DNA of 64,000 bases from Eutreptiella sp. 'Long Island Sound 2002' (taxonomy: Eukaryota > Euglenozoa > Euglenophyceae > Eutreptiales > Eutreptiaceae), in contig OZ038379.1 of the NCBI GenBank assembly GCA_964036045.1, forward strand, positions 185,528,495 to 185,592,494, read 5' to 3'. The notes under the pieces were generated by a model. That model had not been told where the DNA came from. It was given only the letters and a program-made list of their open reading frames with translations, and did not search any database. Shown one piece after another: positions 1 through 9,577 of this stretch. Each line of letters starts with the position of its first letter. Position 1 is the first letter of the stretch. The position numbers and the translations under genes are program-made.

Positions 1-1413
1 AACAGGGCTGCAGTTGCTGCACATCATGCTAAACCCCAGGGAAATCGCGTGCGGGGGGGGGGGGGATCTGGGCTCGGGAGGGTTCGAGGCTCTGAGGATT
101 TGTCCACCGAGATCAGAAAGCCCCCGTTCAGTCGGGGTCAGGGCTTCGTGTGACGTGAAACGAGAGACAACTGAGCCTCCACCTGCATACAGGGCATTGT
201 GATATTGTGATGGTGACGGGACCAGGAAAGCGGGACACGCGTGGGTTGCTCACAGCAGGCTCAGAGCGCCACAGGGTCCCATGAAGAGCAGCATGTTGTG
301 GCAGCGCTCTCAACAGCTGCAAACGACCAACAGCACTACCAACAAGGGAGGCCGTCCTCATTGACAGCAACCAGCAACGCCGTAGCCTGTGATACCCCCA
401 TAACCCTGAAGCTCCACCGAGCGCCGGGGAATCAAGGACTGGAAATGGGGCCAACCGCCGTCGGAAGCGATCAACAGCCGTCGGTTGAGCGCCACGGGCG
501 GTCGGTTGAGCTCCATCCTGCTGGCGAACACTCGAGGCGGTCCTGAGCGCAACGAAAACCTCGCAGCGCTCAAGGACAACCCAGACTGGCCAGAGAGGCG
601 ACAAAGCCTGTCTGCCCAACTGCATTGCCCGCCCCTGAGCCCCGCCCCGCAGGAAACCACAGCAGTCGGGGCAGACCTGCAACTGGTACCCGCCAAGCCA
701 GATACAATCAGGCGGGGCTGGTCCCTACTGAGCCATGCACGGGATGCAGCAGATTCCTACTGAGTTGTGGATTTGAGTGGGGCGGATACTACTCAGTGGT
801 GCATACATAGTACAGGGCTGGTTTTTTGATGGGACCCGCATTCCTTGCCGGGCGCTAGTGGCATGTCTGAGTTGGGGGTTCTGGGAACAAATGAAAACAA
901 ATCAGACAACCTCCTGCTTTGGAGGAGGAAGAGAGTAGAGGCGCAGGGGACGGGAACCCCAGGGAACCAATCGAAGGAGCCTGTCTCCCAAGGAGTTGTA
1001 CGGCGGGTACAGGCAGACATTGTACAAATGCGATTGGCAGCGGTCTGGGGCTGCAGAGACCTGCCGTTTTGGGTGTAGAAAGCGGTGGTGGGGGACAAGC
1101 AGCCTGCAAATGCCCCATGATGAACCAAGGCATAGCAAGGGATGGACACAACATGATGCTTGCACGACCCCTCCTGCGAGGGATTTGCTTGAAGGGGAGG
1201 GGGGCTTTGGGGGCAGTTCCACGGCAGCTGCAGAGCGGTCACAGGGGATGTGCAAGCGGTTGGGGGCGGTTACTGGCGGTTTGAAATGCGGTTGGGGCTG
1301 GAGTTGGGGGATGCGGATGCCTTTGGGGTAGCCTTGAGGCCGGAGTACAGGGAGGGGGGGCGGGGGCACCCTCCCCCCCCCTTCAAGCGATTCCCTGCCT
1401 CCTGCGAGGATCA
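1..1413. other. Left-edge region without recognisable gene
   Basis: No open frame here has recognisable domain content. The overlapping frames at 128-700 and 790-1414 are Pro/Arg-rich translations of GC-rich DNA. The part next to 1414 is the presumed 3' flank of the F-box/TPR gene on the minus strand. A run of G lies at 53-64. Confidence 0.5.
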
Positions 1414-2769
1414 CTACCCTTCCAATTGCTCCACCTTCAGTTCGTCCAGACGCTCGCGGTACGCAGACAGAGCCCGGCGTGCATCGTTGTCCAGGTGGGC
1501 GGCGGGGGTGGTGCGTACAATCTCAATGGCCGTTTCGTAGTCTCGAATGCCCGCGTCCCAGTCACCGGTGATGGCGTGGAGCTCCCCGCGGAAGGCGTAC
1601 TGGCAGGCGCGGTCCTTGTGGGTCTTGTTGCTCTCCATCCATTGGGTGACGTGGCTGATGGCTTCGCGAAGGTTTCCGCTGTTCACCAACGCGGACGCTT
1701 TGTATTGTACAAGTTCCAGATTCGTGGGGTCGATGGCGCGGGCCATCTCAATGTCGTCCTCGTCCATGTCCCCGTAGCAAAAGGCGCGGTTGCATAGGGC
1801 ATCGGATTTGACCTTTGCATCGGTGGCGTGCTCGATGATCGTGGTGTAGTCTTGATAGGCGGCGTGGGAGTTGCCCAAATGCAGGTTCACGAACGCCCGG
1901 GTCCGCAGAGCCAACTCGTAATGGGGGCTGATCGCCAGCGAGTTCTTCAGGTCGTCCAACGCCTCGTCAATCCTCTCATTGCGGAACAGGCAGTTGGCAC
2001 GGTTTGCCAGCACCACGAACGCCCGATGGTAGTTGAGCTCCAGGGCGGTCGTGTAGCACTTGATGGCCTTTGAGAAATGCTGGAGTCCGTGATAGCAGAA
2101 CCCCAGCTCGAAGTGAATGGAGGCGTCGTTGGGCTCCAGCAGCAGGGCGGCCTCGAGCAGCTGGCTGGCGTGCTGGTCGTTGCTGTTGGCGTACAGGATG
2201 CACGCCTGCAGCTTGAGGCTCTCGACGGGGCTCGGCTGCTGGCACAGGGCGCGCTCCAGGGTCTTGACGGCGGTGGGCTCGTCGTTGAGGATGAACAGGG
2301 CCTTCGCCTCCCAGAAGTACGCCTCGATGAGCCGAGGGTAGATGACGATGGCGGACCGGAAGAGCGCGAGGCTGTCCCAGGGGGAGTTGCTGGTCTTCAT
2401 GAGGACCAGCCCCTCCTGCACGTACCCCTCCGCCGTCCGTCTGTTCAGCTGGATGACCGCCCGGACCAGCTGGGCCCAGCTGCTGCAGACGGACGCGACC
2501 GGCGGGAACGACTCGATCGGGAGGATGGACACGATGTACTTCGAGACGTCGGACGGCAGCGCCAGCACGGATCTTCGGGCGGGCCCTGCGTCCCTCGAAG
2601 GTCCCATGCTCGCGGTGGCGTGGGGGAGGGGACCACTTGGCTTGATCATCCTCTTGTCCCGCGCGGTTGTCCGGAAGAAGAAGGCGGACGGCGGCCGGTC
2701 GCGTGCCACTGCACAAGCCGGCCCCACCGCCTTTGCTTGCGCGTTGCCGGGGCTGTTTGTTACGTGCAT
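1414..2769 (-). CDS. F-box / tetratricopeptide-repeat protein
   Basis: This is a complete single-exon gene of 451 residues, opened by the first ATG of the frame at 2769 and closed by TAG at 1414-1416. Residues about 70-108 look like an F-box (LPSDVSKYIVSILPIES... with a conserved WAQLV end), the Skp1-binding module of SCF ubiquitin ligases. From about residue 113 to 435 there are roughly nine helix-turn-helix TPR-like repeats, for example LGFCYHGLQHFSKAIKCY and ANRANCLFRNERIDEAL, and the protein ends in a charged helix. By family knowledge, F-box/TPR proteins recruit substrates for ubiquitylation. That role is inferred here and the substrate is unknown. The first 65 residues are low-complexity, and internal ATGs at residues 41 and 55 are alternative starts. 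Open frames on both strands across it are shadows. Confidence 0.9.
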   Translation of the reverse strand: MHVTNSPGNAQAKAVGPACAVARDRPPSAFFFRTTARDKRMIKPSGPLPHATASMGPSRDAGPARRSVLALPSDVSKYIVSILPIESFPPVASVCSSWAQLVRAVIQLNRRTAEGYVQEGLVLMKTSNSPWDSLALFRSAIVIYPRLIEAYFWEAKALFILNDEPTAVKTLERALCQQPSPVESLKLQACILYANSNDQHASQLLEAALLLEPNDASIHFELGFCYHGLQHFSKAIKCYTTALELNYHRAFVVLANRANCLFRNERIDEALDDLKNSLAISPHYELALRTRAFVNLHLGNSHAAYQDYTTIIEHATDAKVKSDALCNRAFCYGDMDEDDIEMARAIDPTNLELVQYKASALVNSGNLREAISHVTQWMESNKTHKDRACQYAFRGELHAITGDWDAGIRDYETAIEIVRTTPAAHLDNDARRALSAYRERLDELKVEQLEG

Positions 2770-4080
2770 CTTTCAATACGAAAGTAAAGCAAAACACACT
2801 TGCCTGCACAGGCAGGAGGCAGGCAAGAGGCGGACAAAGATGGCGGTCCGGTCCACTAATTCTCAGTGGAACCACCCCGGCAGAAGCCCGTGCTGCCGCC
2901 CACTCTCCGAGAGAAATGGGCCCAACGCTGATGAGCCCTCGATACACTTTGTAGTGAACTTATCCTTGCCTTGCTCTTCCGTTGATAAATGCGGCCCAGT
3001 TCTCCATTCCGCCAAACATAGTGTCATGGAGTACAAACACTCGCCGGGATGTCCTGTCTTTGTTTTTATTTTTTTTGGGGGGGCTGACTCAAAATGTTCA
3101 CGAGTACTCAAGATAGTTCTTGGGAATTGGGCGACTCAAGTGGGCTACTCAAGTCTATGATACACTGGATCCCTGTTAGACAGGGCACAGGGTGCAGACC
3201 CATAGCTCATAGACAAGGAAAGAGGAGGCGCTCTCTAGTGTGGCAGGCAACCGCCACGCCTCAATGGCAAAAGCCTTTACAGAGGTACGACGGCAATCAC
3301 ATGTGGGTACTTGGACCCTTCATTGTTGGCTGGCGCTTTCCCAAAGAAAGTGCACGGGATGTCCTGTCTTTGTTTTTCCTGTCCGGTACCATCGATAACT
3401 CCTGGAGATTGTTCCCGAGCTGTCCACTTGGGCATGTCTATTTGGGTATCTGAACACCAACAGCTCGGCCTTCTCAAGCGCACACGCTCACCAGGTCAGA
3501 TGTGACGCCACAGAAAACAATCGGCTCTTGCTCTCTTGCGCTACTATGAAGAGTGGCTAGGAAATGACCTGGGGCACTGTGCCCTTAAACAAAAATACCC
3601 CGTAGAATTGTTGGCCAGAAGGTTGTGACCTGTGCCCGCCCCCCCATTTTTGTGCTTTTTGGCCACATTTGTGTAAAAAAGAGGGAAGATTTTTTTTGCA
3701 CAAATCCAGTCAAACTTAGTAAAACGTAGTAACACTGAGTAGAAAAAAAGCTTTTTCGGGTTTGGCTGGTTCCCTGGACCTCGCTCCCTCAAGACACGGG
3801 CACAGAATAAGTCGAACAACCATCTGACGGGCGGGCTGCACACTGTGGATAAGAGAGGCAATGACGCCAAACTGGGGTTTCTGGGGAAACCTGGGTTTAG
3901 ATTTTTTAGCAAAATATTCCACTCAGCTTTTCTCATTCTTACTCAGATTTGCTGTAATGCTTCTTCAGTTTTACCAGACACCTGGGAACGTCCAGGAAAA
4001 AACGCAATAAGTGGGGCAGGGTAATTTTTCAATGGGGCCATTTGAGATGTGCCCTAGCACCTGCATTGTACAGCACCACT
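2770..4080. other. Non-coding stretch
   Basis: This stretch holds the presumed 5' flank of the F-box/TPR gene and about 1.2 kb of lower-GC DNA with A and T homopolymers (3068-3077, 3690-3700). I see no domain-bearing frame or named repeat. The sentence-like repeat cgggatgtcctgtctttgtt occurs at 3047 and 3357. Confidence 0.4.
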
Positions 4081-4082
4081 TG

Positions 4083-4388
4083 GAGGGTGCTGAAATGCAC
4101 CGCGCACTGCACCGCGCGCGTCAGAGGATGCAATGCTTTAGTGCAATGTACACCCTTTCGGAAGGTAGGCAGGGACGCGGAGAAAATACATTGAAATGGG
4201 AAACTTTTGTGCATGCATGATCACCAGTTCGCCCCAGATAATGCCCCCAAAGTGTGTTTTACCCATGCACACCCATAGCATCACGCAACGATTGCATACA
4301 GTGCACACTGGCCACGTTTCAGCAACTTTTGGTGTGGGCATATATTGTGCGCGCTGGGCTGATGCCGCACCGCGTGGTCAGCACTCTC
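4083..4388. mobile_element. Small DNA transposon, GAGGGTGCTGA family, copy 1
   Basis: The ends are inverted repeats: GAGGGTGCTGA on the left and, on the complementary strand, GAGAGTGCTGA on the right. Three bases, TTG, are duplicated on each side (4080-4082 and 4389-4391). Clusters of GCGC-rich words sit just inside both ends (4099-4121 and 4347-4376). About 200 bp of the interior is shared with copy 2 at 13051. The 3-bp duplication suggests the PIF/Harbinger or CACTA range of elements. The minus strand carries an open stretch (TPKVAETWPVCTVCN...) conserved in copy 2. Confidence 0.8.
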
Positions 4389-4392
4389 TTGG

Positions 4393-6222
4393 GCCAAACC
4401 ATACCGCACGTGTACGCTTTTACATTTAAACGGCGATTATGAACTCTCCCTTCCCATGTGAGTGTGTCCACTTTTGGGGGGGGGCAAATAGGGACCCCTC
4501 CCCATTTCGAGGGTGGAGAACTGAAAAAAAGTGTTTTGGGAAGTATTTTCTGGGGCTGACTCAAACTTGTTCCAAGCAGAGTACTCAAGACAGCGGGCAT
4601 CAGACTATAAGGGGTATGTAAGGGCCACCTCCCCTATTTTGCAGGTGAGTAGCAAAAAAAAAAACCAGGATTTGGAAGGTATCTAGAGGGGGGCGGCTGG
4701 GTGTTGCCCCCTGAGTTCACCTACCCCAAGTAGCACGTTGGAGTCATGGGGTGACTACGCGGCAGATTGGTGGACCAGGGCCAGTGCTGATGACGTCTAC
4801 GATGCGGCGTGTCTTCACATACCACAATCATTTGGCGACCAATTGCCGCCTGCCTACGGCACCCAGCTCCGGAACGCGTGGCATGGCACCAATGCCATGC
4901 CCTACGGGGAGGTGCACATGTCTACAAGAAATGATGGCGCAAGTAACTATGCATAGTCTCCTCACTAGTCTGGTGCACCTCGTTGTCCACGCCCAAATCA
5001 TCCACCACCTCCATTTGCTAAGCACCATCGGGGTGGGTCCAAGCCATAGCAGTGACACCGCCCAGTCTTCTGGCCCGCCCTCATCATGGGACCAATCCAA
5101 GGCCATATGTTTTCGGATGGGCCACGTATGTATGAAATGGTGTGTCAATGTGGCAAACTTGTTCTTCCAAGCCCTATCCCTGTGTGTTTCCTACCAATCA
5201 CCCCCGTCTTCCGTGGACAGCACAGGGCCTCTGTGGGGATACGACCGGCCTCAATGCCCTTCGTGCCGTTTGCACCACAGTACAACGGTCCACCATCGGC
5301 TCATGTTGTGCCTTCGCTGGAAGGTGGCCTGTCACGATTCGAGGGTATCGGGGTTTAGCCGCAAGGGTTAGGTGCAAGGGTGGCTTCTTTCCTCTACTTC
5401 GGTGCCTGCCATGTCGCCAATCTCTCCCCCCCACCCCCAGCCACATGTCAGCCAAGGCAGCAGCCCCCCCCTCCCCCCCCCTCCAGCTCCACACTCAGGC
5501 CCGACAGTCCGCCCCCCAACGAGTCGGGCAGACATTCATCTCTCACCTTCCACAAGACTGCACAGCCCCCCCCACCACCTCCTCTAACGCTGGCCTCAAC
5601 CAACACAAGCCATACAGACTCTGCACTGGACACCGGCTGTACTGCACAGTCACCTGGGCGGGCATTCATGAAAACACCTCCACCCCGCCTTGTCCCTGGA
5701 AAACACCGTGGTCCACCCTTTGCCGCAGGGAGATGAATGCCAATGACCAGAGCAGTCACAGGGTCGCGCCTTCATTCGTGCTGCAGGGCCCGGGTACGCA
5801 GGAGGGGATGCCACAAAGCTACAATCTACCGGGTCACCGCCGGCGGGATGGGTCAGGGGCAAAGCACTGGAGCAACAGGTGGGCATGCCGCGTGGCAGAC
5901 CGAGTGGTCGCACTTCTGCAGGACCACGCCAGCACTTAGGACGGCGTGTGCCCCGCGCTCGGACCGCCTGGTGACAGGGACCGCGGGTTCACCGACACTT
6001 GACTTCCCTGATGCAAGGCATCCTGTGGGCCCGTAGGAGACAAGGGAAGCACAACCCAAAGCCCAAAGCCCTCCTTGTCCCTGCTCTGGGGGGAAAGCGG
6101 TGGAGGTGATCGTAAGCACCCCCGTTTCTTCATACTGTCGTGGTGTGAGGGGAGCAGGAATCATTCCTTTGACACGACTGTGTTGGTGCAGTCGTCCTGC
6201 ATGTGCACCCCCGGCTCTCCAG
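4393..6222. other. Non-coding stretch, weakly C-rich
   Basis: No recognisable gene. Poly-C/poly-G tracts occur at 4477-4486, 5407-5416 and 5463-5483. Open frames such as 4751-5371 and 5142-5939 have no domain signature and are not conserved between repeats. Confidence 0.4.
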
Positions 6223-6225
6223 TCT

Positions 6226-6867
6226 GGGGGAACGGGTGCGCGGTGCGCGCACGGTGCGCACCGTTTGGGGTAATTACCCAGCTTTCAGCCCCCAATTGGA
6301 CCCTCAGAGAAAGGTAGTGCACAGCAACATTGGCACCCAGAAAACAGCCAATCACAGGAGTTTCTTGCATTCCAAAGTGCATCTGGATTGTACAGAGCAA
6401 AAATGATTGATGTACAACATATCGATATCCATGCATACGCATAGGAAGCTGAGCAACAATGCTCACCATAAAATATTGCCTGCAAAATCGACAGTCACTA
6501 TCACCTTATCAGGAGTGCAACAGCATAATTAATAACCGCCTTCCCATTCACTTCATATTGTATGCGTACGTAATCACCAGGGCGTTGTGAGGGGCCCAGA
6601 ATAGTAGCAGGACCCACTCATTTGCACTGCTGCGGTTGTAGAAGACAGGAGTACCGGCGCGAACCCAAGACAACGACATTGTGTTGCTGAGCTATAGACC
6701 AAGGAATAGCACGTACAATGCAGTCCTGAGGGCATGCAGGGTGAAATGGGGCACAAGCTCAGCAACACGGCACCTCACCGGGCAACAATAAAGTAGGACA
6801 ATGGTGTTTGGTAAATTATCTAAATAAAAAAGATGCACATTGCGCGCACGGTGCGTCCCGCTCCCCC
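6226..6867. mobile_element. Harbinger-like MITE with GCACGGTGCGC subterminal cluster
   Basis: The terminal inverted repeats are GGGGGAACGGGTGCGC on the left and GGGGGAGCGGGACGC on the complement of the right end. The duplication TCT lies at 6223-6225 and 6868-6870. The subterminal word GCGCGCACGGTGCG appears at both ends. The 640-bp interior has no transposase-like frame, so this is a non-autonomous element. Confidence 0.8.
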
Positions 6868-6870
6868 TCT

Positions 6871-8069
6871 GTGCAGTGGCACAGGGTAGCACACCTCACC
6901 AGCAACACCACCAGCAAAATGCCTGGGACCGCAGCGCACCGCTGATGCGCAACACTTGGTGATCCGAACTCACAAACCTCCCCATTCCCAATTGTGGTGG
7001 TTGGCCAGTCAGCAGCTGGCCCGCACCAGAGGGCAGGTGATGCTCAACTGGCGGTTCACACACACGGACAAGCCAGGAGGTAGCTAGTAGTTGCCGGTGG
7101 TTAGAGTGGGTTGCTTTGATTCCGGGCCCCACTCACCCTTCCACAGACAAACCACCCACCATAATGCTCCATCCGGTGCCCCCCCACCCCCCGTTGCGCT
7201 GGACCCACAGCACAGCCCAGGTCAGGGGCCAGTGGGTCAGACAGGGGGCACATGGATCAACAAAGCGGTGCTTGCACATGACAGGCGAGTGTTGGTGCCT
7301 CAGGTCTGCGGCCCAATGCAAACACGGCCGGTCCCATTCCACTGCACTTGCGCAGAAGAGGGGGGCCGCAATGGAGCACAGGGGGGGAGTTCCGTTCAAC
7401 TGCGGCAAGCAGCGGGGGCTGGAGGGAGGCCCTCCAAAGGTCAGGTGTGGAAGGAAATCATTTTAAGGAGCTATAGTCCATGGGGTCAGCACCATATCTG
7501 CACCCTGCCTGACATCAGCGTCAGGCCAGCATGGTGGTTAGACTGGCTCGACCCTGTATGACAAGAGGCTCCTTCCAAAAGGCAAAGGTCCAAAGGTCAG
7601 GTGGGGACCCGCCCACTAAGCCCCAGCTTCGCCTGCCTTCCCACGGCCTTCATCGCCTCGTCAGTGCCGAACGCCTGTTCCGGGCGTTCATTGATGGTTT
7701 GCACTGCGCAATCCCTCCCTGAAAAGGGTAAGAGCGTTGCTTTGTGCATCACCCGGGCGGCTCCTGGATGTTTACGCTCCTGCGTCTGGTCATGGGTTAG
7801 TGGGCGTGGCGTTCATGCGGTGCCTCATGCTGCGTGCCTGTGCTGCCGCCCGGGGGTCATACTTGCTCTGCGGCTGGGCATCAAATGGTCAGTAAGGCTG
7901 AACTGGATGTCCCCGTCGTAGACACTTCCAGTCATTGTGCATCAGCAAGTTCACTGCTTCACAACCGGGTTGTTGCTGGGCGACTGTCCCGGTGCTTCCG
8001 TCTGTGTTCGCTGCTGCCCTCCTCCCTTATGTACAATTGTCTGATCCTTCTTTTGACCTTTCTGCGGCT
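6871..8069. other. Non-coding stretch
   Basis: No recognisable gene. Segments near 7451-7500 and 7551-7600 (aaggaaatcattttaagg, tgacaagaggctcct) recur at 30282-30330 and 30391-30410, so part of this is a dispersed repeat of unknown type. Confidence 0.4.
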
Positions 8070-8077
8070 GGGGGAGG

Positions 8078-8386
8078 CAGGGGGTGCCGTAATGAAGAAA
8101 AAAGAAAAACTCGGAGTGTCCAATACGTCCTACAATGGCGGTTGGTGGGTAACCGATGGCGGTTGGTGGGTAACCGCTGGGGGTAACATGCGGACATAAA
8201 AAAGACCAAAAAAGCGAAGCTAAAATTGTTGCAGGTAGTAGGGTTTGAACTCAGGACCCTTGGAAGGAGAACCTAGTACAACTACCAACTAAGCTGTGTC
8301 AGGATCTGGTGACAGCTGGCCATCAGAGAGTGCATGCATAGTAAAAAAAAAAAAAAAAAGGGTGAGTGTCCTTATGGCACCCCCTG
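8078..8386. mobile_element. hAT-like MITE family A, copy 1
   Basis: The element begins CAGGGGGTGCCGTAA and ends TTATGGCACCCCCTG, a near-perfect 15-bp terminal inverted repeat with the CAGGG start usual for hAT elements. The flanks GGGGGAGG (8070-8077) and GGGGGGGG (8387-8394) are compatible with an 8-bp duplication in a G tract. Inside are two copies of a 21-bp unit containing GGCGGTTGGTGGGTAACC. There is also a tRNA-like segment that is missing from copy 2 at 18565. Confidence 0.8.
8231..8300 (-). repeat. tRNA-like (SINE-type) segment inside the hAT MITE
   Basis: Read on the minus strand it has an A-box-like AGCTTAGTTGGTAG and a B-box-like GAGTTCAAACCC at tRNA spacing, with an imperfect anticodon stem between them. 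No intact acceptor stem was found. It is a tRNA-derived relic rather than a working tRNA. Confidence 0.4.
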
Positions 8387-8429
8387 GGGGGGGGGGGTCA
8401 AAAAAGTTCTCGGGTTTCGGCCTCAATAT

Positions 8430-8540
8430 GGTCAGGTTGCAGTGTCCACATTAGGCTCTGGCCGCGCCTGCCCCGCGGCTGTCATTGCCTTCTGTCCTTC
8501 ATGCCAATGTTCGGCGCTTCTGCTGAGTGTTAGGCGAGCT
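8430..8540. repeat. Dispersed repeat (other copy at 35205-35330)
   Basis: About 110 bp beginning near tggtcaggttgcagtgtcc and including ctgtcattgcc and caatgttcggcg is repeated with few changes at 35205-35330. The element type is unknown. Confidence 0.6.
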
Positions 8541-9577
8541 CATGTTCATCCCACGACCCTGCCTCCGCTAGCTACACTGGCGGTCCGGGCTATACTGGGT
8601 TATGTGTGCATACTGGTCAGGGGTCACTCCCTCCCCGTGCTGCTATGTTGGCTTCTCGAGTTTCGACGCAATCATGATTCCACTGCAACGGTTGGAATGT
8701 CATTGAAATTGCTATGTACAGTCGTTAGTACACTATGGACTTGGGTTTCGGGGGGGGGGGGGGGGGACTTGCCTGAGCTGCGGGGGGAGGGGGGAAGGGG
8801 GTCCAGGGGGGAGGGGTCCCCCCCCGCCGGAATGAAAATTAAAGCAAGTCCCTGGGGGGCGGGGTTGAATTCCCTGTTCCATTCTGAGCAATTTGAATAT
8901 CCACAAGTGAGGGCTCACAATCCCATGTACCATTCACCAGCTGTGCACGCCTCAATCAGTCCGATTGCCCATTCGATGCCGGGCGGGTTCCCGCATCGAC
9001 ATCCTGACTGGCGGTGCACCCCGCCTGGACGCGACAACACCCGTGACTGCGGGACTTGCGAGCAAAGGGACGGTGCAAATGGAGCTTGGGATGCCGAAAC
9101 CAACCACCCGGTAGTTGGCTGCCGGCCAGCGATTTGTCCATTTTTTGGTATGGGAAAAGTGGGGTTTGTTTGTCAACGTGCAGGATGCCATGTGAAAGCG
9201 GAATGGATCGAAGAGTCCATTCTGAGCACAAGGGATGTCTGCGATTTGTCAGAAGTAAAAGGCACCCCCAAAGGTCAATGTTTTCCATTTGCTGCGAAAT
9301 TTCGCCTCAATTTGAAACTCTGCTTATTCTTACCGCCCATTTGCTGCGAAAACGTAAAGGGGACCCCAGACATGCTGCACTCGGGCTATCATTGCGAGTG
9401 GCGGTGGCTCTTCTCGGCTTGCGGCTGCCGCTGCGTTGTCCCACCAGGACTGGGCTGAGCAGTTCTTTCGAAATTGCAGACGAAGTTTCTGAAGCTGTCA
9501 CACCATTCCAACCAGACGTGGCAACTGCGCCACGATTCACTTTTTGCTTGTTTATGCCTTTTGGCGGTCTGGCGCTG
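8541..9577. other. Non-coding stretch downstream of the 830-residue gene
   Basis: Poly-G tracts occur at 8749-8766 and 8780-8815. The long plus-strand frame 8334-9458 starts inside a MITE, crosses poly-G and has no domain signature. The part from about 9300 to 9577 is the presumed 3' flank of the minus-strand gene. Confidence 0.4.

Noticed and set aside
1976-2947. 323-codon frame overlapping the F-box/TPR gene
   Set aside because: Arg/Pro/Ala-rich shadow in another frame of the same strand; no TPR or other pattern.
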